A stretch of 64,000 nucleotides of DNA from Kaistella treverensis (GTDB taxonomy: Bacteria > Bacteroidota > Bacteroidia > Flavobacteriales > Weeksellaceae): contig NZ_FORQ01000002.1 of assembly GCF_900114045.1 (NCBI RefSeq), positions 124,001-188,000 on the forward strand, given 5' to 3'. Shown one piece after another: positions 9,140 through 18,226 of the stretch. The translations under genes were made by a program, and so were the position numbers. The notes under the pieces are model-generated. The model was not told where the DNA came from. It saw nothing but the letters and a program-made list of their open reading frames with translations, and did no database searches. Position 1 is the stretch's first letter; each line of letters opens with the position of its first letter.

Positions 9140-9358
9140 ATGGAAATATTGTATTTAATGATTCTTTGCAGCGTTACACTTGCTGTAATTTTTCTAATCA
9201 TTTTTATAATAAGTGCAAGAAAAGGGCAGTTTGAGGATGATGAATCGCCGGCGGTACGAATACTGCTAGAGTCGGAAATCATAAAAGAAAACGGAGAAAA
9301 AGAGAAATCTCAGCCGGAAAAAGAAAATAAAAATATAGAAGAAAAAGAGATTAGTTAA
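9140..9358 (+). CDS. ccoS: cbb3-type cytochrome oxidase assembly protein CcoS
   Basis: A 72 aa protein with one N-terminal membrane helix and the SARKGQFEDDESPAVRIL segment typical of CcoS, which is needed for haem and copper insertion into the catalytic subunit. The C-terminal tail is unusually Glu/Lys-rich. I choose ATG 9140 over the TTG at 9131, because that TTG is the last part of a -7 promoter box (9126-9133). The stop lies one base before the ccoNO start. Confidence 0.9.
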   Translation: MEILYLMILCSVTLAVIFLIIFIISARKGQFEDDESPAVRILLESEIIKENGEKEKSQPEKENKNIEEKEIS

Positions 9359-9359
9359 T

Positions 9360-11639
9360 ATGGAGACACAAAAGTTTAGTTATGATAATAACATTGTGCG
9401 GGCCTTTCTTTATGCAACCGTAGTCTTCGGGATTATTGGTTTTTTGCTGGGACTTACCGCCGCTTTAATGTTATTTTACCCCGAACTTCCTGAGTATTTC
9501 TTTGGGACAGATGATGCTACCATCGTCAGTTTACAAAGCGGTAATCTTCAGGGTTTAATTAATACCCATGGCGCTTTCGGTTTCGGCCGTATCAGAATGC
9601 TGCACACCAGTGCTGTAATTTTTGCCTTTGTTTGTAACGGCTTTTTCGCCGGTGCATATTACTCTTTGCAGAGATTATTGAAAACCAGAATGTACAGCGA
9701 CACTCTTTCCTGGATTCACTTCTGGGGATGGCAGTTGATGATCGTAGCAGTGGTTATTACATTCTTAATGGGGATCAACACTTCAAAAGAATATGCAGAG
9801 CACGAGTGGCCAATTGATATTTTAATTACTGTTATCTGGGTTGTTTTCGGAATTAACATGTTCGGAACAATCATCAAAAGAAGAGTTAGACACTTATACG
9901 TTGCTATTTGGTTCTATTTAGGGACCTGGGTGGCAATTGCGATGCTTCACATTTTCAACAACTTAGAAGTTCCTTTATCTTTCGCAGGTTGGAAATCTTA
10001 CTCAGCTTACGCAGGTGTTAAAGATGCTTTGGTTCAGTGGTGGTACGGCCACAATGCGGTAGCGTTTGTATTGACAACGCCAATCCTTGGTCTAATGTAT
10101 TATTTCTTACCAAAAGCAGCAGACAGACCCGTATTTTCATATAAACTGTCGATTATCCACTTCTGGTCGCTTATCTTCGTTTATATCTGGGCAGGACCAC
10201 ACCACTTACAGTATACTGCAATTCCTGGTTGGGCTCAGGCTTTAGCAACCGGTTTCTCCATCATGCTTATTGCACCGTCTTGGGGTGGTATGCTTAACGG
10301 ACTTCTTACATTAAGAGGTGCGTGGGATAAAGTAAGAGAAAACCCTGTATTAAAATTCTTCGTAGTAGCAATTACCTGTTATGGTATGGCGACTTTCGAA
10401 GGACCTTTATTGGCTACAAAAACATTAAATAAAATTGGTCACTATACCGATTGGGTTATTGGTCACGTTCATGTCGGAGCTTTAGGCTGGAACGGTTTCA
10501 TGACTTTCGGGATGATTTATTACCTCCTGCCAATTATGTGGAGAACCAAACTGTGGTCAGTAAAATTAGCTAACTGGCATTTCTGGCTAGGTACTTTAGG
10601 AATTATTTTCTATGCCGTGCCTTTATATATCGCTGGATTTACGCAAGGTTTAATGTGGAAACAGTTTAACCCAGACGGAACTTTAGTTTACAAAAACTGG
10701 TTAGATACTGTAACAGCGATTATCCCTTACTATCAAATGCGATTTGTGGGTGGTTTCCTTTACATTTCCGGAGCGATCCTGATGTGTGTGAACCTTGTTG
10801 CTACCGTAAGAAGCGGATCATTCCAGAAAGAAGTTCCTGCAGAAGCACCAGCTTTAGCAAAAATCAGCAATAAAAGAAAAGAAGGCGAAGGACTTCACCT
10901 TTGGATTGAAAGAATGCCGACTTTGCTTACAGTACTTTCATTTATTGCCGTTGCAATCGGAGGTTTCCTGGAAATTGTACCGACACTTACCATTAAAGAA
11001 AACGTACCGACTATAGCCGCGGTAAAACCTTATTCACCACTTGAACTGGAAGGTCGTGATTTATATATCCGCGAAGGCTGTAACTCTTGCCACTCGCAGA
11101 TGATCAGACCATTCCGAGACGAGGTTGTCAGATTCAACGGTAAAAACGGGCAATATTCCAAAGCAGGAGAATTTGTTTATGACAGACCTTTCCTTTGGGG
11201 TTCTAAAAGAACAGGTCCGGATTTGCACCGTGAAGGTGGTAAAAACCCAAGTTCATGGCACTATAAGCACATGTTGAACCCTAGAGTAACTTCTGCAGGT
11301 TCCATCATGCCAAGATATCCATGGTTGATTTCTCGTGACCTTGACCGCAGCCAGATGGTAGCTAAAGTTGAGTTGATGAAGAATACATTTGATGTTCCGT
11401 ACACACAGGCACAAATTGATTCCGCTGACTCATGGGCTGATAACCAGGCAAGCGCTATTGTGAAAGAAATTTATTCTGAAGCAGCTGACGTTAAAAAAGC
11501 TTATGAAGATAAAAAAGCCGCTGAAGGAGCCAATTTTACTCCTTTGGAGAAGAAAGAAATCGTAGCCTTGATTGCTTATCTGCAAAGACTTGGTACGGAT
11601 ATTAAAACAACAGAGATTAAAACGGCTAGCACCAATTAA
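9360..11639 (+). CDS. ccoNO: Fused cbb3 cytochrome oxidase subunits I and II (CcoNO)
   Basis: Catalytic subunit I fused to the mono-haem subunit II in one 759 aa chain. The CcoN part (about 1-480) has the low-spin haem His in RMLHTSAVI, the copper-site His in WYGHNAV, the adjacent His pair in GPHHLQY, and the distal His pair in GHVHVGALGWNGF. After a linker near 490-505 and one membrane helix comes the CcoO part with a c-type haem site CNSCH (about 571-575) followed by QMIRPF. It reduces oxygen to water at low oxygen tension and pumps protons across the inner membrane. The NO fusion is the usual arrangement in Bacteroidota. Confidence 0.97.
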   Translation: METQKFSYDNNIVRAFLYATVVFGIIGFLLGLTAALMLFYPELPEYFFGTDDATIVSLQSGNLQGLINTHGAFGFGRIRMLHTSAVIFAFVCNGFFAGAYYSLQRLLKTRMYSDTLSWIHFWGWQLMIVAVVITFLMGINTSKEYAEHEWPIDILITVIWVVFGINMFGTIIKRRVRHLYVAIWFYLGTWVAIAMLHIFNNLEVPLSFAGWKSYSAYAGVKDALVQWWYGHNAVAFVLTTPILGLMYYFLPKAADRPVFSYKLSIIHFWSLIFVYIWAGPHHLQYTAIPGWAQALATGFSIMLIAPSWGGMLNGLLTLRGAWDKVRENPVLKFFVVAITCYGMATFEGPLLATKTLNKIGHYTDWVIGHVHVGALGWNGFMTFGMIYYLLPIMWRTKLWSVKLANWHFWLGTLGIIFYAVPLYIAGFTQGLMWKQFNPDGTLVYKNWLDTVTAIIPYYQMRFVGGFLYISGAILMCVNLVATVRSGSFQKEVPAEAPALAKISNKRKEGEGLHLWIERMPTLLTVLSFIAVAIGGFLEIVPTLTIKENVPTIAAVKPYSPLELEGRDLYIREGCNSCHSQMIRPFRDEVVRFNGKNGQYSKAGEFVYDRPFLWGSKRTGPDLHREGGKNPSSWHYKHMLNPRVTSAGSIMPRYPWLISRDLDRSQMVAKVELMKNTFDVPYTQAQIDSADSWADNQASAIVKEIYSEAADVKKAYEDKKAAEGANFTPLEKKEIVALIAYLQRLGTDIKTTEIKTASTN

Positions 11640-11660
11640 TATCAATTAAACTGCATTGTC

Positions 11661-11852
11661 ATGATACCGCAGAGTGTAAAAGATATATTAGCAAACGGCG
11701 ATAATGTTGGTCTTTACCAGACCATCGCCATGATATTGTTTATCATATTTTTCTTAGGTATTGTGTTCTACGTTTTTTCCAGACCGAAGAAATACTACGA
11801 AGAAGAAGAGAATGCACCTTTAAACGATGATATTGAAGATAAAGATCTTTAG
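11661..11852 (+). CDS. ccoQ: cbb3 oxidase subunit IV-like protein CcoQ
   Basis: A 63 aa protein with one membrane helix (about residues 20-42, LYQTIAMILFIIFFLGIVFY) followed by a basic residue pair and an acidic tail. Size, topology and position between ccoNO and ccoP identify CcoQ, a stabilising subunit. Sequence conservation in this family is poor, so context carries much of the call. Gaps are 21 bases to ccoNO and 15 to ccoP. Confidence 0.85.
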   Translation: MIPQSVKDILANGDNVGLYQTIAMILFIIFFLGIVFYVFSRPKKYYEEEENAPLNDDIEDKDL

Positions 11853-11867
11853 AAAAACTAAACTATT

Positions 11868-12746
11868 ATGAAACAAAGAACACCCGTATACATTACCATA
11901 CTTGTAATTCTTGTGATTTTATTCATCATTTATTACATGTTTGTGCAGGACTCCTCTTTCCTTTCGTCACCATATTTTTGGGGAACGGTAGCGATTGCAA
12001 TCATCTTATCCATGATTCACAACACCATTGGAGATTTGATAGAGAATGACATGTTCAAAAAGCTGACGCTGGATCAAAAGACAGAATATCTTTCGGTTAA
12101 GAAGCAACCTTACTTCAAAACTTTGTATGAAAGTGCCTTTAAAAAGCAATCGAATACTCAGGAGCAGGACATCTTAATTGACCATGGTTTTGACGGAATT
12201 ATGGAGTTGGACAATCAACTTCCAAAATGGTGGTTAGGATTATTTTATGCAGGTTGCATTTATTGTGTAATTTATATGGTTTCATACTGGACAACAGATT
12301 TTGCACATCAGGTGCCGGAATACGACAGAGAATACATTGCGCAAACTGCAAGTATTGAAGAGTACATGAAAAACACTCCACCGCCAACAATAGAAAATGC
12401 AGTTTTCTCTCCGGATAATATTGCAGCCGGTGAAGAAGTATATAAAACCAACTGTGTATCTTGTCACAGTGACGGTGGAAAAGGAGGAATTGGACCAAAC
12501 TTAACCGATAACAACTGGATTAACCAACCGGAGAAAACTTTATTTAAAAATGTCTTCCACATGGTGGAAAATGGAAGTCCGAATAATCCGGCGATGCAGG
12601 CCTTCGGTAAAAACGGTGTACTTACAGGATTTGATATCCAGAATGTAGCCGCTTATGTTTATCATATTAACCAGGAGCAATCACCTATTACACCTGCACA
12701 AGGTGGCGCAGCTCCACAGGGAACTACCGCCAACTGGGAGAAATAA
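11868..12746 (+). CDS. ccoP: cbb3 oxidase subunit III (CcoP), mono-haem form
   Basis: Electron-accepting subunit, 292 aa. It has two N-terminal membrane helices (about 8-25 and 33-50), then a CcoP N-terminal-type helix (about 123-142) and a periplasmic cytochrome c domain with a single haem site CVSCH (Cys196-Cys199-His200). The expected axial Met is in the C-terminal half (NPAMQAFG). Proteobacterial CcoP has two haem c sites; only one CxxCH is present here. The tail is Pro/Ala/Gln-rich. Downstream is a 92-base gap before ccoG with no clear terminator. Confidence 0.95.
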   Translation: MKQRTPVYITILVILVILFIIYYMFVQDSSFLSSPYFWGTVAIAIILSMIHNTIGDLIENDMFKKLTLDQKTEYLSVKKQPYFKTLYESAFKKQSNTQEQDILIDHGFDGIMELDNQLPKWWLGLFYAGCIYCVIYMVSYWTTDFAHQVPEYDREYIAQTASIEEYMKNTPPPTIENAVFSPDNIAAGEEVYKTNCVSCHSDGGKGGIGPNLTDNNWINQPEKTLFKNVFHMVENGSPNNPAMQAFGKNGVLTGFDIQNVAAYVYHINQEQSPITPAQGGAAPQGTTANWEK

Positions 12747-12838
12747 ACATCAAACAAAAACAACACTACTATGAAAACATAATTTGTTATCTTATACAAC
12801 GGGATAGCGGATTATGTTTTTTTTAATTTGAGAAAAAA

Positions 12839-14287
12839 ATGTCAGAAGAAAAACACTATAGAGGTGGACAGGGGCAAGTTGTAGAAGCTGAAACTTTCAG
12901 AGATTCAGTAGGTACAATGGAGCAGTCTGGTAAGCGGAAATGGGTTTTCCCACGAAAACCTAAAGGCCGCTATACCGACTACCGAACCTTAGTAGCCGTA
13001 ATTTTATTATCATTATTTTTCGCCATTCCGTTTATTAAAATTAATGGCAACCCTTTATTATTACTAAATATCTTAGATCGCCAGTTTTTTATCGCTGGTC
13101 AGCCATTTTATCCTCAGGATTTTTTCATCCTGGCGATGGGCGCTATAACTTCTATCGTCTTTATCATACTTTTTACGGTGGTATTCGGGCGTATTTTTTG
13201 TGGATGGATCTGTCCGCAAACAATATTCTTGGAAATGATTTTCCGTAAGATAGATTATCTGATAGAAGGTGACAGAAACAAGCAGATGAAGCTGGACCGC
13301 CAGGAATGGAATGCGGAAAAAATAGGCAAAAGAGGCCTAAAATATTTTATTTTCGTAATCATCTCGCTGATCATTACTCACTGGATGTTTATGTACATCG
13401 TAGGACATCAGGAAGTTTTGAACATCATGCAGCAGGGACCGTTCGCTAACTTTTCGAACTTTTTGGTAATGATTCTTTTCACCGCTGCATTCTATTTTAC
13501 ATTTGCGTGGTTCCGCGAGCAGGTTTGTACTTTGGTCTGTCCTTACGGAAGACTTCAGGGCGTCTTGATAGACAAGCAGACTATCAATGTTTACTATGAT
13601 TTTAAAAGAGGTGAAAACCGTTCAAAATGGAGAAAAGGTGAAGACCGCGCTGCCGAAGGTAAAGGCGACTGTATCGACTGTAACCAATGTGTAGTAGTTT
13701 GTCCAACCGGAATTGATATCCGCGACGGGCAACAGCTGGAATGTGTAAACTGTACCGCTTGTATCGACGCTTGTGACGAGGTAATGGTAAAAGTTGGTTT
13801 ACCGAAAGGGCTTATCCGCTACGCAACCGAAGATGAGATTGAAAAGGAAGTGCCTTTCAAATTCACCAACAGAATGAAAGCCTACTCCGCTGTTTTAATT
13901 TTAATGGTCGGATTCCTTGGTTTTCTTTTAAGTAACCGCGGCGAAATGGAAGCGAAATTCATTAAACCTGCCGGCTCATCTTATTTTGTGCGTGACGGAA
14001 ACATCACCAATATTTATAACTATACTTTCCTGAATAAATCTACAAAAGATCAGATTGTGACTGTTAAAATTATTGAACCTAAACACGGAAAAGTTACCTT
14101 GAGTGGAGAAGACAAAATAATGCTCAAAAAGGACCAAATAACCAAAGGGACAGTAAACATCAGTTTCCCCGAAAAAGAAGTCCAGGTTTCAAAACAAAAA
14201 GTAAAAATCGGCGTTTATGATACGTCAGGCAAATTATTGGATTCTTTCGACACGTATTTCGAAGGTCCATTTAAAATTCAATTTTAA
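12839..14287 (+). CDS. ccoG: cbb3 accessory ferredoxin-type protein CcoG (FixG/RdxA)
   Basis: Membrane-bound 4Fe-4S protein of 482 aa, thought to reduce copper for cbb3 maturation. Several membrane helices surround CGWICPQ (first Cys about 121) and CTLVCPYGR motifs. A dicluster ferredoxin domain follows with CIDCNQCVVVCP (from about 278) and CVNCTACIDACD. The C-terminal third is a periplasmic Ig-like domain typical of FixG. It lies in the order ccoG-ccoH-SafE-like; the gap to ccoH is 8 bases. Confidence 0.95.
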   Translation: MSEEKHYRGGQGQVVEAETFRDSVGTMEQSGKRKWVFPRKPKGRYTDYRTLVAVILLSLFFAIPFIKINGNPLLLLNILDRQFFIAGQPFYPQDFFILAMGAITSIVFIILFTVVFGRIFCGWICPQTIFLEMIFRKIDYLIEGDRNKQMKLDRQEWNAEKIGKRGLKYFIFVIISLIITHWMFMYIVGHQEVLNIMQQGPFANFSNFLVMILFTAAFYFTFAWFREQVCTLVCPYGRLQGVLIDKQTINVYYDFKRGENRSKWRKGEDRAAEGKGDCIDCNQCVVVCPTGIDIRDGQQLECVNCTACIDACDEVMVKVGLPKGLIRYATEDEIEKEVPFKFTNRMKAYSAVLILMVGFLGFLLSNRGEMEAKFIKPAGSSYFVRDGNITNIYNYTFLNKSTKDQIVTVKIIEPKHGKVTLSGEDKIMLKKDQITKGTVNISFPEKEVQVSKQKVKIGVYDTSGKLLDSFDTYFEGPFKIQF

Positions 14288-14295
14288 GCAAAAAA

Positions 14296-14751
14296 ATGTT
14301 CAAAAAATTCAGCTGGGGTCACGGCATTGTCGTGGCATTAGCATCATTCATAGCGTTCATCTTATTTATGATTCTTATTTTTCCGGAAGGACAGCAAAAT
14401 TCAGAGCTGGTTTCCGACGATTATTATCAGGATGAATTAAGTTATCAGACCGTCATCGATTCTAAAAAAAATGCCGATTTACTGGCAGAAAAACCAAGTT
14501 TTCAGCAATCGCCAGCGGGAATTAAAATTTTGTTTCCTGAAACGCTTACACCGGAAAACGGTAAAGTAAATTTTGAATTATACCGCACGGATGATTCCAA
14601 CCTCGACGTGAAAAAAGAACTTTCCCTGGACGCAGCTCACGCCATTTTAATTCCTGCAAAAGTAATTTCGAAAGGTTCCTACACTTTAAAAATCAAATGG
14701 CAGCAGGATAAAAAACCGTATCAGGTAGATTACGACGTGTTATGGAACTAG
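14296..14751 (+). CDS. ccoH: cbb3 oxidase assembly protein CcoH (FixH-like)
   Basis: A 151 aa protein with one N-terminal membrane anchor (about 12-32) and a periplasmic beta-rich domain of the FixH family. The SDDYYQDELSYQ segment just after the anchor is characteristic of Bacteroidota FixH proteins. It is needed for assembly or stability of the cbb3 complex. It overlaps the next gene by 10 bases, indicating coupled translation. Confidence 0.9.
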   Translation: MFKKFSWGHGIVVALASFIAFILFMILIFPEGQQNSELVSDDYYQDELSYQTVIDSKKNADLLAEKPSFQQSPAGIKILFPETLTPENGKVNFELYRTDDSNLDVKKELSLDAAHAILIPAKVISKGSYTLKIKWQQDKKPYQVDYDVLWN

Positions 14752-15485
14752 CGCTAATACTTTCGGCATTGGGGCTGGGCTTCGCCTCGGGTTTTCACTG
14801 CATTGGTATGTGTGGCCCGATTGCGTTGTCGATGGGATTGACCAAAAAACAGTCTACCAATTTCTACCTTCAAAATCTTACGTATCAATTTGGCAGAATT
14901 ACCACCTATTCTATTTTAGGCGGAGTTTTGGGAATAATCGGTGAAGGATTTGAAATGGTTGGCTTCCAGCAATATCTTACCATCGCGGTGGGAATTCTTC
15001 TCATTTTAATGGCTGTTTTTTCCTTCGGCGGAAAAGATTTTGCTTCAAAATTGCCCTTTTTATCCGAATTTTTATTCAAAGTAAAAATGAAACTTTCCAA
15101 ACTGCTTCAAAAAGCAGATTACCGTTCGCGTTACGCCACTGGTTTGCTGAACGGACTTTTACCTTGCGGAATGGTTTATATGGCATTAACCGCAAGTCTC
15201 GCTGCTGGTGGAATTTTACAGAGCGCAGGCTTTATGGCGCTTTTCGGACTCGGCACTTTACCGTTTATGTTTTTGGTGGTTTTAGTCGGGAATTTAATGA
15301 CCAGTGCGCTGCGCCTGAAAATCTTAAAAATTGTGCCTGTAATGATGATTATTTTAGGAGGTTTATTTATCCTTCGCGGCATGGAACTCGGCATTCCGTA
15401 CGTTTCGCCACAAAAAGCATCAATGCAGGTTATCCACAACAATTCTATCGAACATCAGCACGGCAACCACGAAAGTTGTCATTAA
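14742..15485 (+). CDS. SafE/UreH-type membrane protein with His/Cys tail, cbb3-associated
   Basis: A 247 aa membrane protein with about six helices of the sulfite exporter TauE/SafE (UreH_2-type) family. It has the signature GFHCIGMCGPIALSMGL near the N-terminus and NGLLPCGMVYMAL in the middle, i.e. paired Cys residues in helices as in DsbD-like transporters. Homologues commonly end cbb3 clusters and are suspected of metal or thiol transport. The C-terminus is rich in metal ligands (EHQHGNHESCH). It overlaps ccoH by 10 bases. A role in copper handling is inference; the sulfite name is probably a family label only. Confidence 0.85.
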   Translation: MELALILSALGLGFASGFHCIGMCGPIALSMGLTKKQSTNFYLQNLTYQFGRITTYSILGGVLGIIGEGFEMVGFQQYLTIAVGILLILMAVFSFGGKDFASKLPFLSEFLFKVKMKLSKLLQKADYRSRYATGLLNGLLPCGMVYMALTASLAAGGILQSAGFMALFGLGTLPFMFLVVLVGNLMTSALRLKILKIVPVMMIILGGLFILRGMELGIPYVSPQKASMQVIHNNSIEHQHGNHESCH

Positions 15486-15554
15486 ACTTCTGAATTTTAA
15501 CCTGTTCCGTATTTTGGTATCTATTTTGAAGCTCAAATAAATAGATATAAAATC

Positions 15555-16340
15555 ATGATGATGAAAAAAATAGGGCTTTGGCTTTCTGCAGTTGGTCTCA
15601 TCGCGCTTCAATCCTGCTCCGTTAACACAGAAACTACATATTACAAAGATTCGGCGTCCAGCATGGAGTCGAATATTCTTATGGATAAAGGCATGCTCTC
15701 GATGATGAATATGATGAGCGGCGACCAGTCTAAACCTGCAGCTTTATCAAAGCTTTCCACGGACTGGAAAAGCTTTTACGATATACAAAAAGACAACCTT
15801 TTAACGCTGAATAAAGATTCCACCAAAGTTTTGCAGAAGATGTTTGTAAAACTTAACAAAGACAAAGGCGAAATCTACGGTGTTTCATTAAAATACGATA
15901 AACTTTTGCCACAGGAAGTGACATCGCTTTTAAGCCAAAGTAAAGAACTGAAAAGACTACCGCTCCAAAATATCGCGAAATGGAACGGCAACACATTAAC
16001 CATTGATACCGATAAATTTAATTCTGCCTCATTTTTAAATACCATCGAAGAAAACGCAGAACAAAAAGAAATTAAAAATCCGAAAACAAAAAGCGATTCC
16101 ATTGAAGCTTACGGCAGACAAATGGCGCAAAGTGTAATGGGGATGATGAAAATGTTTCCGGTAAATTTTTCCAGCACAATCAAATTTCAGAAACCGATAA
16201 AATCAATAGTTGGGAAGCACGATTTCGTTAAACAAATCGATAAGAAAACCATTCAGATCAACGTCCGCAGCGACGATTTGCTGGATGATGGCAAAAAACT
16301 CACCAACAAAGACAAAAAAATAATCGTCACAACAGAATAA
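15555..16340 (+). CDS. Unidentified lipoprotein downstream of the cbb3 operon
   Basis: A 261 aa lipoprotein: the signal peptide ends at a lipobox with Cys in LQSCSV. The mature part is lysine-rich with a Met-rich patch (GMLSMMNMMSG) and a second one (MGMMKMF). I do not recognise a domain. Three successive ATG codons (15555, 15558, 15561) can serve as start. It follows the SafE-like gene by 69 bases on the same strand and ends at a bidirectional terminator, so it could be the last gene of the cbb3 transcript, but no functional link is shown. Confidence 0.75.
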   Translation: MMMKKIGLWLSAVGLIALQSCSVNTETTYYKDSASSMESNILMDKGMLSMMNMMSGDQSKPAALSKLSTDWKSFYDIQKDNLLTLNKDSTKVLQKMFVKLNKDKGEIYGVSLKYDKLLPQEVTSLLSQSKELKRLPLQNIAKWNGNTLTIDTDKFNSASFLNTIEENAEQKEIKNPKTKSDSIEAYGRQMAQSVMGMMKMFPVNFSSTIKFQKPIKSIVGKHDFVKQIDKKTIQINVRSDDLLDDGKKLTNKDKKIIVTTE

Positions 16341-16368
16341 AAAAAACCGCCTTATTAGGCGGTTTTTT
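16341..16368. terminator. Bidirectional terminator between the cbb3-side lipoprotein and serS
   Basis: CCGCCT (16347-16352), loop TATT, AGGCGG (16357-16362), flanked by an A-run on the left and a T-run on the right, so it works for both convergent genes. Confidence 0.9.
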
Positions 16369-16382
16369 TGATTTTATAAATT

Positions 16383-17651
16383 TTAGCTGATAAGGTCAAA
16401 ACGCGCATATTCCGCGATTTTTGCCGGAATTTTTATTCCGCCTTCAACCTGATTATTTTCCAGAATCGCCGCCATAATTCTCGGCAACGCAAGTGCAGAA
16501 CCATTTAATGTATGAACCAACTGCGTTTTTCCATCGCTTTTAAATCTGCATTTCAGGCGGTTTGCCTGAAAGTTTTCGAAATTCGAAACCGAAGAAACTT
16601 CAAGCCATTTTTCCTGAGCTGCGCTCCAAACTTCAAAATCGTAAGTCATCGCTGAAGTGAAGCCCATATCACCACCACATAACCTTAAAATACGGTACGG
16701 AAGCTCTAATTCTTCCAAAAGCGACTGCACATGTTTCACCATTTCTTCCAGTGCTGCGTAGGAATTTTCCGGTTTTTCCAAACGTACGATTTCTACTTTT
16801 TCAAACTGATGAAGACGGTTCAAACCACGGACGTGCGCGCCATAACTTCCGGCTTCACGGCGGTAACATTGTGAAAAAGCCGTGTTCTTTAACGGTAAAT
16901 CTTTCTCCTCCAGAATTACATCCCGATAAATATTCGTCACCGGAACTTCCGCAGTCGGAATCAGATACAAATTATCTTCAGCCGCAAAATACATCTGACC
17001 TTCTTTGTCAGGCAATTGTCCCGTTCCGTACGCCGACGCTTCATTCACAACATGTGGCGGATTTACTTCCATATAACCTGCGTCCACATTTTTATCTAAA
17101 AAATACTGAACCAATGCTCTTTGCAAGCGAGCACCTTTATCCAAATAAACCGGAAAACCGGCACCCGCTATTTTTACACCAAGTTCAAAATCTATTAAAT
17201 TATATTTTTTTGCCAATTCCCAGTGCGGAATTGCACCTTCGCCCAAACCTTCAACCTCGTGAGATTGGTAAATAATTTCGTTGTCGTCCGCAGAACTTCC
17301 GGCTTTCACCTTTTCGTACGGGATATTCGGAATTAAATATAAAATTTCCAGCAGCTGATTTTCTACATCTTTCAGTTTTTGCTGTAATTCCTGCGAATTT
17401 TCTTTGTACGCCGCGGTTTTAGATTTCGCTTTTTCAGCTTCCTCTTTTTTACCTTCTTTCATCAAAATCCCGATTTCTTTCGAAATTTTGTTCATTTCCG
17501 CTAAATTTTGGTCAAGTTCAAACTGAAGTTTTTTGCGCTGATCGTCCGCAGCAATTGCTTCATCTACCAATTCAGGTTGTTTGAAATTTCGTTTTTGCAA
17601 ACCAGCAAGAACGCGGTCTTTACTTTCGCGTAAAAAATTTACTTGTAACAT
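16383..17651 (-). CDS. serS: Serine--tRNA ligase
   Basis: Class II aminoacyl-tRNA synthetase of 422 aa, charging tRNA-Ser. An N-terminal coiled-coil arm (about 25-100, Lys/Glu/Gln-rich) is followed by the catalytic core. Typical segments are TAEVPVTNIYRD, FSQCYRREAGSYG (motif 2), GLNRLHQFEKVEI, and the C-terminal ALPRIMAAILENNQ (motif 3 Arg). The transcript starts at a -7 box at 17702-17709, leaving a leader of about 45 bases that can form a small ACGG/CCGT hairpin. Confidence 0.98.
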   Translation of the reverse strand: MLQVNFLRESKDRVLAGLQKRNFKQPELVDEAIAADDQRKKLQFELDQNLAEMNKISKEIGILMKEGKKEEAEKAKSKTAAYKENSQELQQKLKDVENQLLEILYLIPNIPYEKVKAGSSADDNEIIYQSHEVEGLGEGAIPHWELAKKYNLIDFELGVKIAGAGFPVYLDKGARLQRALVQYFLDKNVDAGYMEVNPPHVVNEASAYGTGQLPDKEGQMYFAAEDNLYLIPTAEVPVTNIYRDVILEEKDLPLKNTAFSQCYRREAGSYGAHVRGLNRLHQFEKVEIVRLEKPENSYAALEEMVKHVQSLLEELELPYRILRLCGGDMGFTSAMTYDFEVWSAAQEKWLEVSSVSNFENFQANRLKCRFKSDGKTQLVHTLNGSALALPRIMAAILENNQVEGGIKIPAKIAEYARFDLIS

Positions 17652-17701
17652 AAGCTAAAAAAAATTGAGTTCTAAAACGGAAAAAAACCGTCAGTAAGCG
17701 G

Positions 17702-17709
17702 CAAATTTA
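17702..17709 (-). promoter_or_regulatory. -7 promoter box for serS
   Basis: Minus-strand TAAATTTG, 51 bases before the serS ATG and directly after the stop of the upstream lipoprotein gene. Confidence 0.5.
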
Positions 17710-17713
17710 CGTA

Positions 17714-18211
17714 TTATTTGGAGATTTTTACCACATTCAGCGGCTGATCGGTTTTGGTAAATTTCAGCACGTTGTTATACCAGATTTTTGAAACCTGAAA
17801 AATTTCCGGCGTTGACTGATATTGAATTTTAAGCGTGTCGTTGGTAACAAAACTCGTGGAATCATTTATTTTTTTCGTGAGTTCCAGCGCAAGCTTCGAT
17901 TCATAAATTTGAAATGCTGCGCTTGAATCGATGGTGATGCGTTTTGCATCAGCAATATATTCCAGGTAAGTTACCGTGTCTGCATCTTTTTTCAATGAAA
18001 CACTAACCGGCGCGGTGTCGGTAACGCCATAAACATCATTTATTTTGATTTCGGTATAGGAACCGGGAATTTTCGAATTCAGCATGTCCTGTCCCGACGA
18101 ATCAATATAAAGCTGAATAACCTGATCAATTCGCTGAATATTTTCGTCCTCATTCCGGCACGATAATACAGCAAAACCGCCAATCATCAGAATAAAAAAA
18201 AGATTTTTCAT
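17714..18211 (-). CDS. Unidentified small lipoprotein
   Basis: A 165 aa protein with a signal peptide and lipobox (AVLSC, Cys18). The remainder is Asp/Thr/Ile-rich and probably beta-stranded, with no motif I know. I choose the ATG at 18211 over 18217 because it opens directly with the signal peptide (MKNLFF). It follows the flippase gene by about 15 bases and is likely the last gene of that operon. Confidence 0.7.
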   Translation of the reverse strand: MKNLFFILMIGGFAVLSCRNEDENIQRIDQVIQLYIDSSGQDMLNSKIPGSYTEIKINDVYGVTDTAPVSVSLKKDADTVTYLEYIADAKRITIDSSAAFQIYESKLALELTKKINDSTSFVTNDTLKIQYQSTPEIFQVSKIWYNNVLKFTKTDQPLNVVKISK

Positions 18212-18226
18212 TACCACAAAGATAAT

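Noticed and set aside
14742-15485. Sulfite exporter
   Set aside because: Family name only; the cbb3 context and Cys/His features point to metal or thiol handling.
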